From positions 1-28,691 of the IMG/VR virus record IMGVR_UViG_3300005095_000041: a DNA stretch of 28,691 nucleotides. The stretch is one strand, 5' to 3'. The translations under genes were made by a program, and so were the position numbers. Of this stretch, positions 1 through 7,240 are shown in pieces. Position 1 is the stretch's first letter, and every line of letters starts with the position of its first letter. The notes beneath the pieces were generated by a model that worked only from the letters and a program-made list of their open reading frames with translations, did not search any database and was not told where the DNA came from. Source of the stretch: a virus.

Positions 1-126
1 TTAACTCATCTCGCCTCGTTTAATTATAGTTAAAGTTTAGAGTTTTTTCATCCCTTTAGTTACTATACTAAATAGCTCTAGCCAGCAAAAAAACACTACT
101 CAAGGTCACTCCCTCTTTTTGTCTTC

Positions 127-158
127 TCTTTAAAGAAGCTTAAAAGATTAAGTATAAT
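127..158 (+). promoter_or_regulatory. Probable promoter with palindrome near -35
   Basis: A perfect TATAAT -10 box lies at 153-158, about 30 bases before the first start codon. A perfect 10-bp palindrome, TCTTTAAAGA, occupies 127-136, about where the -35 element would be, and could be an operator. No good TTGACA is visible, as is usual in Campylobacterota promoters. Positions 1-126 contain AT-rich sequence with no supportable gene. The minus-strand reading frame that ends at position 1 is only about a dozen codons long. Confidence 0.5.
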
Positions 159-190
159 ACAAGGCGTAATAGCGTAAAAAAAGGTTTTTC

Positions 191-1117
191 ATGGAGGTTG
201 ATACAATAAGTTATAACGCTTGGGTCGCAAAACATAGATTAAATTTAGAAAATGTCCAGCTTTTAAGAAAACAAGGGGCGTTAGTACCCTATTTTGTAGA
301 TTTCCCAGAGTTAAATATATATGCCTACACCCCTTTGCCTATGTCTATCCCAGAAGATTTTGTTAAGAGATTTGGTTTTAGAAAGCTAGAATCCCCCATC
401 TCCTTACAAGAGATAAAAAAACACCTTGAAGCGGTACAAGAGGCTTACAGGATTGACAAGGGGGATATTGTTAATATTAAGCCTTTAAGAGAGACACCTT
501 TAAGGGTTTTAGATAAGGAGAATGAGGTTTTGTTACTGCAGATTCCTTTACGAGTAACACAAAAATATCTAGTGGTACATTCTCAAGAAGCCCTAAAAAC
601 GGATTCTCCCAAAAGTTTCTTTGATTTTAAAGTTGAACGCCCCAGTAATAGAATGTATATAGATGCGAGGGGGTTGGCTGATGACTATGCTCAAATACTT
701 CTCTCTTTAACTAAAGTTAAGGTTCTCTACCCCCGCCGTGAGGTGGTGATGTTTTTTGTTGAATCGGATGTGGTTAGAGAGTTTATAGACGATTTTCATA
801 TCTCTTTTATTGAAGGAGATCCGTTTTCTTACTTCTCTAACTCTCCCCTAAAAGATAATATTTTGGTGTACGATATGATAGTGTCAGATGATGACTCTTT
901 TTGTAAGTATGGGGTTACGATAAGCTTTAAATCCCCTCTCAACAAACGCCTACATTCTTTAGCCTCGCCCCCCCGTCGCTTTATTACTAATTACAGCTTG
1001 CATCTAGCTCAAGATTATGATAAGTTAGACTTTTATAAAATATATGGCAAGCTCCCAAAACAGCATCGAGAGGCTAGAGCCTTTCTTGAGAGATTTGCAC
1101 GGATTTTAAAGGAGTGA
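191..1117 (+). CDS. Hypothetical phage protein, 308 aa
   Basis: I do not recognise this protein. It is a mixed alpha/beta, soluble-looking sequence with no signal peptide or membrane segment. The C-terminal 50 residues are basic and aromatic and end in a helix rich in Arg and Lys. The ATG at 191 follows a weak AAGG about 6 bases upstream and a TATAAT box at 153-158, so this is probably the first gene of its transcript. It ends one base before the next gene starts, so the two are probably translationally coupled, which suggests a shared role with the HTH-like protein that follows. Nothing in the sequence shows what that role is. Confidence 0.75.
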   Translation: MEVDTISYNAWVAKHRLNLENVQLLRKQGALVPYFVDFPELNIYAYTPLPMSIPEDFVKRFGFRKLESPISLQEIKKHLEAVQEAYRIDKGDIVNIKPLRETPLRVLDKENEVLLLQIPLRVTQKYLVVHSQEALKTDSPKSFFDFKVERPSNRMYIDARGLADDYAQILLSLTKVKVLYPRREVVMFFVESDVVREFIDDFHISFIEGDPFSYFSNSPLKDNILVYDMIVSDDDSFCKYGVTISFKSPLNKRLHSLASPPRRFITNYSLHLAQDYDKLDFYKIYGKLPKQHREARAFLERFARILKE

Positions 1118-1118
1118 A

Positions 1119-1709
1119 ATGGAACGCTTTCAAGCCTCACCTGTTGATTTTTCAGAGGACTTAAGAGAGTGTTTTGAAGAATCTTTTACCCTACTTACCC
1201 CCTACTTAAACAAAATCCATTATCTTGACGCTAACTTAATCTATTTGCACCTTTATTGTAAAGCTCCTAAACCTGTATTAGCAGATATTTTTAGATTGGG
1301 AGAAGATAGGATAACTAGACGCATCTCAAGGGGTATAAAGCATCTAGGGAAGGTTTTGCAAAAGCCAACTCTAGACAACAATGTCGTAAGAGAGGAGTTT
1401 TCTTTGATTTTCCCTCCTTCCTATGTGGAGCGGTTGGTGATGTATTATGAGTTAGAAAATGTACGGGTGGCTGTGAAGGTGCTAGGAGTTAATTATATGC
1501 CTTTTATTTTTAGAGCGATTGGGACTTTAAGAAGAGTGCTTGAGCAAAAAGACCTAAAGAGTGCAGAGCAGGTTATATATCGCTCTTTAAAGCATAAAGT
1601 TGATTTGTCTAAAAGATTTAAGAGCTTTGATGAGTTTTACGATATATACATCCGCTACCTCAACTATTTTGACAAGATAAGGGAAAAAAGTTTTAAGTTT
1701 GATGCCTAA
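1119..1709 (+). CDS. Putative DNA-binding protein with two HTH-like segments
   Basis: This 196-residue protein has a segment around residues 35-80 with the spacing of a sigma-70 region-4 type helix-turn-helix: a hydrophobic helix, then PVLADIFRLGEDRITRRISR, where the second helix carries the basic residues expected to read DNA. A second, more degenerate copy of the same pattern lies around residues 103-142 (VERLVMYYELENVRVAVKVL, followed by a basic helix). Both calls come from reading the sequence, not from a profile match. The gene starts one base after its upstream partner and ends at a weak hairpin facing the minus-strand gene. A late-gene activator or sigma-like factor would fit its place ahead of the structural genes, but that is inference. 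A non-DNA-binding helical protein is the alternative. Confidence 0.5.
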   Translation: MERFQASPVDFSEDLRECFEESFTLLTPYLNKIHYLDANLIYLHLYCKAPKPVLADIFRLGEDRITRRISRGIKHLGKVLQKPTLDNNVVREEFSLIFPPSYVERLVMYYELENVRVAVKVLGVNYMPFIFRAIGTLRRVLEQKDLKSAEQVIYRSLKHKVDLSKRFKSFDEFYDIYIRYLNYFDKIREKSFKFDA

Positions 1710-1713
1710 CTAC

Positions 1714-1729
1714 CCTCCCCTAAAGGAGG
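1714..1729. terminator. Weak hairpin between convergent genes
   Basis: CCTCC at 1714-1718 pairs with GGAGG at 1725-1729 across a 6-base loop. The hairpin sits exactly in the 21-base gap between the stop of the plus-strand HTH-like gene and the stop of the minus-strand Ser-rich gene, where a bidirectional terminator would be expected. The stem is short and no strong T-run follows on either strand, so termination is only a possibility. Confidence 0.3.
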
Positions 1730-1730
1730 C

Positions 1731-1934
1731 TTATTCGGATGAGGAATCGCTTGAGTCATAAGATGAATACGAGCTGGAATATGAGGAGCTTGAACTGCTA
1801 TAAGAGCTATCACGGCTTGGTGAGCCGTTATCTCTACTCTCCCTACTATCTAAATAGCTATCCATCTCCTCTCTTGATCTTCTATTAATCAGTTTTTGCT
1901 TTTTCTTCCTGTTTAACTTCTTGGTTTCCTTCAA
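1731..1934 (-). CDS. Small basic, Ser/Tyr-rich disordered protein
   Basis: This 67-residue protein is the only minus-strand gene I support. The start is TTG at 1934-1932, with a perfect AAAGGAGG (minus strand, at 1947-1940) and a 5-base spacer, which makes it a real gene and not a shadow ORF. Residues 1-22 are Lys/Arg-rich, the middle has Arg-Ser and Arg-Asp pairs, and residues 40-67 are almost only Ser with regular Tyr and Asp. All six Ser codons are used in the run, so it was not made by simple codon slippage. It is predicted to be disordered, with a basic head and an acidic, possibly phosphorylatable tail. The function is unknown. A nucleic-acid-binding or virion-surface role is possible but unsupported. 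Confidence 0.7.
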   Translation of the reverse strand: MKETKKLNRKKKQKLINRRSREEMDSYLDSRESRDNGSPSRDSSYSSSSSSYSSSYSSYDSSDSSSE

Positions 1935-2078
1935 AATAGCCTCCTTTGTTATGATTTATTAACATTTTAACATCTTATCTTTAATAGTTACTGAAGAACT
2001 GGAGAGATTTAACTCTTTAAGCGTGTTTATTTTGTAAGGGGTTTTACCTATTATAGAAGGGTTTTTAAAGGTTAAGTT
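1935..2078. promoter_or_regulatory. Divergent promoter region
   Basis: This 144-base AT-rich gap separates the minus-strand Ser-rich gene from the plus-strand structural genes. On the plus strand TATTAT at 2049-2054 is a plausible -10, with AAAGG at 2067-2071 before the ATG at 2079. On the minus strand TAAAAT (plus coordinates 1964-1969) is a weaker -10 candidate in front of the AAAGGAGG site. No convincing -35 is visible for either. This is the most likely place where transcription of the structural module starts. Confidence 0.4.
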
Positions 2079-2456
2079 ATGATAGATATATTCGACTTTT
2101 CTAATCAGCTGTTTTCACAAGAAGGCTTGGATTTAATTTTTGAGCAGATCAACCCCCGTCCTAGTCTTAACCTTAAGGCGATAGAGAGAGTAGGCGTAGT
2201 TCCTACTTTGATGACTTCAAAGGTTGTCCAGCTTTCTCCTTTTCAAAATGTGGGAGTGCAAAGTGTTATTTCAGCCCTAAAGGTACAAAATCAAGGGATA
2301 GCACATGTTTTTTATAGTGAAGAGATCGCAAATGAAGATAAAAATGCCCTTATTAGAAAAACCGATAAGCCGATATGGGTGGCTTGCACTCAACCAGATG
2401 GAAGTATAGTGTTAAGAAAGTTGGAAGAAGAGGAGGAGTTAGATGAATGCAGATAA
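2079..2456 (+). CDS. Hypothetical protein, 125 aa
   Basis: I do not recognise this protein. It is a small, soluble-looking sequence with an alpha/beta pattern and a strongly acidic C-terminus (a run of Glu around residues 116-122). It starts at ATG 2079, behind AAAGG, right after the divergent promoter region, and its last 14 bases overlap the next gene in another frame. It opens the block that leads into the terminase. That position suggests a packaging or head-related accessory role, but no motif supports one. Confidence 0.7.
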   Translation: MIDIFDFSNQLFSQEGLDLIFEQINPRPSLNLKAIERVGVVPTLMTSKVVQLSPFQNVGVQSVISALKVQNQGIAHVFYSEEIANEDKNALIRKTDKPIWVACTQPDGSIVLRKLEEEEELDECR

Positions 2457-3153
2457 CCCAGAGAGTATAAGTTACGCGGATCAGCTCTTGAGCATGTTAC
2501 AAGAGTCAAGGGAAAATTCTTCAAAGTCACAAGTTGTTAAGAAACCTGTCACAATTTCTCCTAGTACTTTAAAGACCTATATAGCAGAGGCTCTTAAAAC
2601 AGATTTAGGGGCGTTAAAGGAGTTGATTCGGTTAGGGAGTGTAAACAGGTTACAAGAGCAAATATTTAATCTTAAAAAAGTGGAGGTTGATCTTCTTAAT
2701 CAAAGTAATCAAGAGATTCAAGATTTTTTAACCTTGATTCGCAATGGTATCATTGGTGTCCACCCCTCTATAAGGAGCGACAAGACTAATATTTATGCAT
2801 TAGCATCGGCGGAGCTATTCCACCCTCGCCTTTCACAGCCTATCATAGACCAAAAAACGGGATTGACTATACGCTTCTTTAATGGGATGCCAGCTTTTCC
2901 AGCGGAAGAGATTACCCCCTCACTTATAGAGCGATTTGCCCACTTTTATCTAGCCCCCCATATGTACAACTATATTGTAGAGAACTATGGTAGTTATTAC
3001 AACTATGCACTTGGTAAACCTTCTAAAAAAGAGGCTTTACGGCAACGAAGCCAGCTAGAAAATCAGGCAAAATGGGAGGCTATGAGAAAGGAGGCTAATG
3101 AGCAGTTTATTCGATTCTATCAAAGAGCATTCAAACCAGCTGGAAAAGCTTAA
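2443..3153 (+). CDS. Hypothetical protein, 236 aa, pre-terminase
   Basis: I do not recognise this protein. Residues 1-35 look disordered and Ser-rich. Residues 36-100 are predicted helical, with a leucine-rich, possibly coiled-coil stretch. The middle (about 105-190) is aromatic and Pro-rich and looks folded. The C-terminal 35 residues form a basic, Gln-rich helix. The start overlaps the preceding gene by 14 bases, and the end overlaps the following gene by 56 bases in another frame. It could be a small terminase or a portal-associated protein from its place two genes before TerL, but the gene directly before TerL is an equally good candidate. Confidence 0.7.
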   Translation: MNADNPESISYADQLLSMLQESRENSSKSQVVKKPVTISPSTLKTYIAEALKTDLGALKELIRLGSVNRLQEQIFNLKKVEVDLLNQSNQEIQDFLTLIRNGIIGVHPSIRSDKTNIYALASAELFHPRLSQPIIDQKTGLTIRFFNGMPAFPAEEITPSLIERFAHFYLAPHMYNYIVENYGSYYNYALGKPSKKEALRQRSQLENQAKWEAMRKEANEQFIRFYQRAFKPAGKA

Positions 3154-3583
3154 AAAGGTTTTGAGTAATAAAAAACTTCCTCTATCAGATAAAGTAAAGA
3201 TGATTATTCAGTTTAAAGCTGAACTTTTTTCTATTTTGTGGAAGTCTATGGAAAATAACAGGATAGATAGTAAAAGGGCTTCTATTATCGATAAACTATT
3301 AAAGGCGATCTCCTCTTTAGAAGATAGTGTTTATCGGCAAGCCAACTATGAACTGAATGAGGAGATCGATTTCCTACATCCTAAAATTCAAAAGGCTTTC
3401 TTGATCTATTTTGAAAGGGTGATAACCGCTTTAGAAGAGGAGGGCTTTTTGGATAAAAAAAGGAAAGGAGAGTATATTGCAAAAGTAGCGGAAAGGATGA
3501 GAGGTTTTGAAGAAGAGATGCAAGAGTATCTAAATGAGGAGGGGAAGGCTATCTTAAATCAAAATCAGGAGAAAAAGATTTAA
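3098..3583 (+). CDS. Candidate terminase small subunit (helical protein)
   Basis: This 161-residue protein is almost entirely helical, Lys/Glu-rich, and has Leu heptad-like spacing around residues 10-85. The start is ATG 3098, behind a perfect AAAGGAGG at 3087-3094. This strong site argues that the 56-base overlap with the upstream gene is genuine. It lies directly before TerL, where small terminases commonly sit, and small helical oligomer-forming proteins fit that class. No helix-turn-helix is clear, so the terminase call rests mostly on position. A scaffold-like or chaperone role remains open. Confidence 0.35.
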   Translation: MSSLFDSIKEHSNQLEKLKKVLSNKKLPLSDKVKMIIQFKAELFSILWKSMENNRIDSKRASIIDKLLKAISSLEDSVYRQANYELNEEIDFLHPKIQKAFLIYFERVITALEEEGFLDKKRKGEYIAKVAERMRGFEEEMQEYLNEEGKAILNQNQEKKI

Positions 3584-3585
3584 TT

Positions 3586-3635
3586 TTACTCATGTCTTCT
3601 TAATATGGGTAATTTTTGAGGTTTCTTACTCATAT
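3586..3635 (+). repeat. Repeated/inverted 8-mer in the terL leader
   Basis: The 79-base gap before terL carries TTACTCAT at 3586-3593 and again at 3626-3633, 40 bases apart. A near-inverted copy, ATGGGTAA, lies between them at 3605-3612. In RNA the middle element can pair with the left copy (8 bp, one G-U) or with the right copy (10 bp from 3603-3612 to 3626-3635, one G-U), but not with both. It may be an RNA switch, a terminase binding site, or chance in AT-rich DNA: TTACTCAT also occurs inside genes near 6952 and 16134. Confidence 0.35.
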
Positions 3636-3662
3636 CCCCTTCTAAATCCACCTAAAGAGTAG

Positions 3663-5450
3663 ATGATGGGAATAGCAAAAGCCCTATTACAACTATCTAA
3701 AAAGCTTGGATATGAGTTAAAGGAGCAAGGGGTTCAATTTAAAGATATTATCTCCTTTGCAGAGAGTGAGAGCGGGTTAAACCTAAAACTCTACGCTGGG
3801 CAAAAGTTTATCTTTAAGCTGTTTTACGGGTTACCTTTATCCAATAACAAAAAAGAGAATGAGATAGTTATTAAAGACAACTTCAACGAAAAGGTTTTAT
3901 ATAGGTTTAGCGAGGTTGAGTTTTTAGAATTTCTTTACAAAGAAAAAAGAATAAATGTATCTCCAGATTATATTTTAAAGAATGTAGTGGGGAATGACCA
4001 CCACTTTGATGAGGTTCTCTTTGTGATAGGACGGCGAGGGAGTAAGTCTTTTATGGTGACCCTTATTATTGTTTATACGACCTATTTGCTCCTTTCTATG
4101 TACGACCCTCATAAATTTTTCAACCTCCCTTACGATGAGTTTATAGGTATCGCAATTACCGCAAATGGGGCTGATAACGCTTTAGAGCTTCATCGTAAAA
4201 TCGTTAGCCTCATCAAGAGAACCCCGTTTTTTAAGCCTTTTATCGTGAGAGATGTGTCTCAAAATTTTGAGCTAATAACCAGTGCGGGGCTGGATCAAGT
4301 AAACGACATCTCTAAACAGTCTACACACAGGATCAATATCGCATCTTTTGGAGTAAGTCCGAGTGTAAGGGGAAAACCAAATATCGTAGTGGTGTTAGAC
4401 GAGATTGCTCACTATATCGATAGCAATAATCAAAAGAAACTCAAGCCCCTTGATGTGGAGATGTATAGTGCTTTAACTCCCTCTACTTCTACTTTTATAG
4501 GTAGAGATGGACGCTCTTATGGAAAAATATTCTTAATGACATCTCCTAACGGACCTAAAGGTTTAGCCTATAGAAAGTATGTAGCCTCTAAAAACGATCC
4601 AAATATTTTAGCGGTAAATGTGCCTAGCTGGTGGATTAACCCAAATATCTCCCCAAACCTCATCAAAAGACTCTATGAGCAAAGTGAGTTAGCTTATAGA
4701 CAAGAGTATCTAGGGGAGTTTGTAAGCTCTAATAATGCGTGGATCAAGAACCCCGATAAACTTTTTGCACAGGTGAATATTTTGCTTAAAAACTCTCTTA
4801 AAAATGGGCAGTACGGAAAGCAGTATTTTCTAGGGCTAGACTTTGCAAGCAGTAACGACAGGGTTGCTTTTGCAGTAGCCCACTATGAGCCTATCAGAGG
4901 AGAGCATATCCCTCTAGATAAGAAGTATTCAATCTTCTTGAATAACAAAGATATAGTGGTAGTGGATTATATAGGCTTGCTAATCCCAGATGAGGACTCT
5001 TTGGGGATTGATGAGATTATGAATGAGATAGTAGCTTTACATCGCCACTTTAAGATAAGCGAAGGGATATTTGACCAGTGGGCGGGAGGGTTATTTGAGG
5101 CTGAAATGAAAAAACGAAGATTAACCCATCTTAAAAAAGTTCCCGCTACCACTGATATGAATGATGAATGGGCAAAAACCTTTAAGATGTACCTCAACGA
5201 AGGGCGATTAATGCTCCCTTACTATGAGGATTTTTTAGAGGAAGTGCTAGGATTGACTGAAGTCGTGGGAAGAAATGGACGGATTAAGGTAGAAAATCCT
5301 AACCACCACGATGATATGTTTGATGCGGTTTCTAGGGCTATTTGGTTGGTACATAAAAACAAAGACAAGATAAAAGAGAGAAAAAGATTATTACATAGGG
5401 TTACGCGTCCCAAAAAACGTTATAGCTCAAAGGTAGGAGTGGTTTACTAA
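3663..5450 (+). CDS. terL: Terminase large subunit (TerL)
   Basis: This is the ATP-driven DNA-packaging motor with a C-terminal headful or site-cutting nuclease. In its 595 residues I can see a variant Walker A, GRRGSKS (123-129), Walker B VVVLDE (242-247) with the catalytic Glu247, and a coupling motif LMTSPNG (291-297). The RNase H-like nuclease has Asp393 in GLDFAS, Asp471 in IFDQW, and an HHDDMFDA motif at 548-555. Length and motif order match T4 gp17-type large terminases. Two ATGs lie in tandem (3663 and 3666), and the Shine-Dalgarno before them is weak, after a leader with pairing repeats. The stop overlaps the portal start by one base (TAATG), so the two are coupled. Confidence 0.95.
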   Translation: MMGIAKALLQLSKKLGYELKEQGVQFKDIISFAESESGLNLKLYAGQKFIFKLFYGLPLSNNKKENEIVIKDNFNEKVLYRFSEVEFLEFLYKEKRINVSPDYILKNVVGNDHHFDEVLFVIGRRGSKSFMVTLIIVYTTYLLLSMYDPHKFFNLPYDEFIGIAITANGADNALELHRKIVSLIKRTPFFKPFIVRDVSQNFELITSAGLDQVNDISKQSTHRINIASFGVSPSVRGKPNIVVVLDEIAHYIDSNNQKKLKPLDVEMYSALTPSTSTFIGRDGRSYGKIFLMTSPNGPKGLAYRKYVASKNDPNILAVNVPSWWINPNISPNLIKRLYEQSELAYRQEYLGEFVSSNNAWIKNPDKLFAQVNILLKNSLKNGQYGKQYFLGLDFASSNDRVAFAVAHYEPIRGEHIPLDKKYSIFLNNKDIVVVDYIGLLIPDEDSLGIDEIMNEIVALHRHFKISEGIFDQWAGGLFEAEMKKRRLTHLKKVPATTDMNDEWAKTFKMYLNEGRLMLPYYEDFLEEVLGLTEVVGRNGRIKVENPNHHDDMFDAVSRAIWLVHKNKDKIKERKRLLHRVTRPKKRYSSKVGVVY

Positions 5451-7240
5451 TGGATAAAAATTCTAAAGACTTCTATATTCAAGCCACCTCATTGGCATTT
5501 GAAATTCCCACTATCAACGAAACATTAGATACCGCACTCGCTTCGTCTATTGGGGCTAATCGATATACTCACGCTACATCATTGATAAGGTCGATTCTTA
5601 AAGGAAGAGGAGTAGAAAATTTAACTCCGCTAGAAAAGGTTACTCTCTTTTCCTATCTTTATAAGTTTAACCATCTTATAACTAGAATTGTAGAATTGCA
5701 CACAAAAATCCCCCTTTCCTCTATTAGGCTTCAAAAGCCCAGCGAAGTGTCTAGCCAAATTTGCAAGGATTATATTTATTACAAGTTTGAAAAGCTTTTT
5801 AACTCATCCACCTTTCAACAAGCCCTTTATATGGTAGTAAGAGATTATTGGGTTTATGGAGTGGGGGCGATATTGATACAAGATGATTACCCTTTTGATG
5901 GAGAGGTGTGGGTAGATGAGGATTCTATCGAAAAGCTGGTTAAGCCTTCTGTAAACAAAAAAACCTTAAGGCAGATTGAAAAGATTGAGGAGAAGTATGC
6001 TAACACCCCTAAAGAGGTTTCTTTTCAAGAGAGAATGGAGGTTATAAAGCATTACTTTACTCCTATAAACTCAAAAGTTTCAATCAAAGGGATAAAAAGA
6101 GTTCCCCCATCAGTGGTTTATACAAGAGGGCAAAATGAGGATATAGATTACGCATGGTACTTAATCCACAAAAATCGCCATCTTTTAAACAGCATCGAGA
6201 AGCTTATTAAGAAATACGCTTTTTCTCTTCAAGAGGGTGAGCTGATAAGGATACTTAAAAAAGCGGGGTTTTCGGAGGCGATAATTCGCGCCCACTTAAA
6301 GAATCGGAATGTGGCGACCTATGAGGCAACGAATAACCCCTTTAATCCTGATGGGATGTATGTGGCTTCGCTAGAAAGGGATTTTGGTGAGGATATAGAC
6401 TCAAGCTTACTTAACGCCGTCCTAGAACCCGCTTTATATATGATGAAAGGAATACAATTTAACTATAAGCGGTTGGATGCCTCTGTTAAAAAGATTTTGA
6501 TGATAATTACGGAAGATTTACCAGAAGAGAAAGCTAACGCCCTCATAAGCGAGATAAGCCAAGGGGTTCAAGAGGATGGAGGGCGTGCCATAGTGGCTAA
6601 TATAGGTAAAGCAGACCTAGTTGAATTGGATTTTATGGTCAAAGATAAGATTGAGATTCAAGAATTCATAGAGGAGTTAGAAAAAAGCATTACCACCGCT
6701 TTAGGGACACCTTCTTCCCTTGTGGGAGGAGAGGACACTTATGGGAGTCAATTCCTTAAAATAGAGCTTCTATCTAATGAATATGTGATGTTTAGGAATG
6801 TTATTAAGCGGTTTATAGAGGAAAAGATTTTTAAACCTTTAGCAATAAAGTGGGGGTTTGTTACTTTAAATGAGTGGGGCGATGTTATCCCTATCTACCC
6901 TAAAGTTAGGTTTGATAAGATTTCTTTAGCTAGAAGTAGTGAGGATTTTCAATTACTCATGGAGCTAGTACGAGATGGGAAGCTCCCAGTGAAATATCTT
7001 TTAGAAACTTTAGGGTTTGATTATGAAGAAGTTGCAAGCTACTTACTCAAAGAAAAAACATCTATCTTTAACGAGTCTTTTGTTAGTGGAATAATCAGCG
7101 ATGCTTCAGGAGAAATTTCTGCTCAATTAGCTTCTAACCCAGACTTTATCAAGCGTATCGCTCAAGAGTTAAATCTCCCAATCCAACCAAAGGAAGAGGA
7201 TGACGAAAAAGAGAAAGAAAAAGAACCTCCTACCCCCTAG
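5450..7240 (+). CDS. Portal protein
   Basis: This would be the dodecameric ring at the capsid vertex through which DNA enters and to which the neck attaches. The 596-residue length and the position directly after TerL fit. Residues around 400-470 show the stem and wing pattern of myovirus portals: an acidic helical stretch, then TTALGTPSSLVGGEDTYGSQ and a long amphipathic helix ending in a basic, aromatic segment. The last 20 residues are almost all Glu, Lys, Asp and Pro. That tail is encoded in the 41 bases shared with the protease gene. The start is coupled to the terL stop. I see no frameshift or truncation. Confidence 0.87.
   Translation: MDKNSKDFYIQATSLAFEIPTINETLDTALASSIGANRYTHATSLIRSILKGRGVENLTPLEKVTLFSYLYKFNHLITRIVELHTKIPLSSIRLQKPSEVSSQICKDYIYYKFEKLFNSSTFQQALYMVVRDYWVYGVGAILIQDDYPFDGEVWVDEDSIEKLVKPSVNKKTLRQIEKIEEKYANTPKEVSFQERMEVIKHYFTPINSKVSIKGIKRVPPSVVYTRGQNEDIDYAWYLIHKNRHLLNSIEKLIKKYAFSLQEGELIRILKKAGFSEAIIRAHLKNRNVATYEATNNPFNPDGMYVASLERDFGEDIDSSLLNAVLEPALYMMKGIQFNYKRLDASVKKILMIITEDLPEEKANALISEISQGVQEDGGRAIVANIGKADLVELDFMVKDKIEIQEFIEELEKSITTALGTPSSLVGGEDTYGSQFLKIELLSNEYVMFRNVIKRFIEEKIFKPLAIKWGFVTLNEWGDVIPIYPKVRFDKISLARSSEDFQLLMELVRDGKLPVKYLLETLGFDYEEVASYLLKEKTSIFNESFVSGIISDASGEISAQLASNPDFIKRIAQELNLPIQPKEEDDEKEKEKEPPTP

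Noticed and set aside
1-60. Possible minus-strand gene end at position 1
   Set aside because: Reading the minus strand, the frame ending at position 1 meets a stop after about a dozen codons.
1731-1934. Treating the Ser-rich minus-strand frame as a simple repeat artefact
   Set aside because: It has a perfect AAAGGAGG with 5-base spacing to a TTG start, and mixed Ser codons, so I kept it as a gene.
4967-5413. Two minus-strand open frames inside the terminase gene
   Set aside because: They lie wholly inside terL, lack ribosome sites, and their hydrophobic, Ser/Ile-rich translations are the usual result of reading an AT-rich gene backwards.
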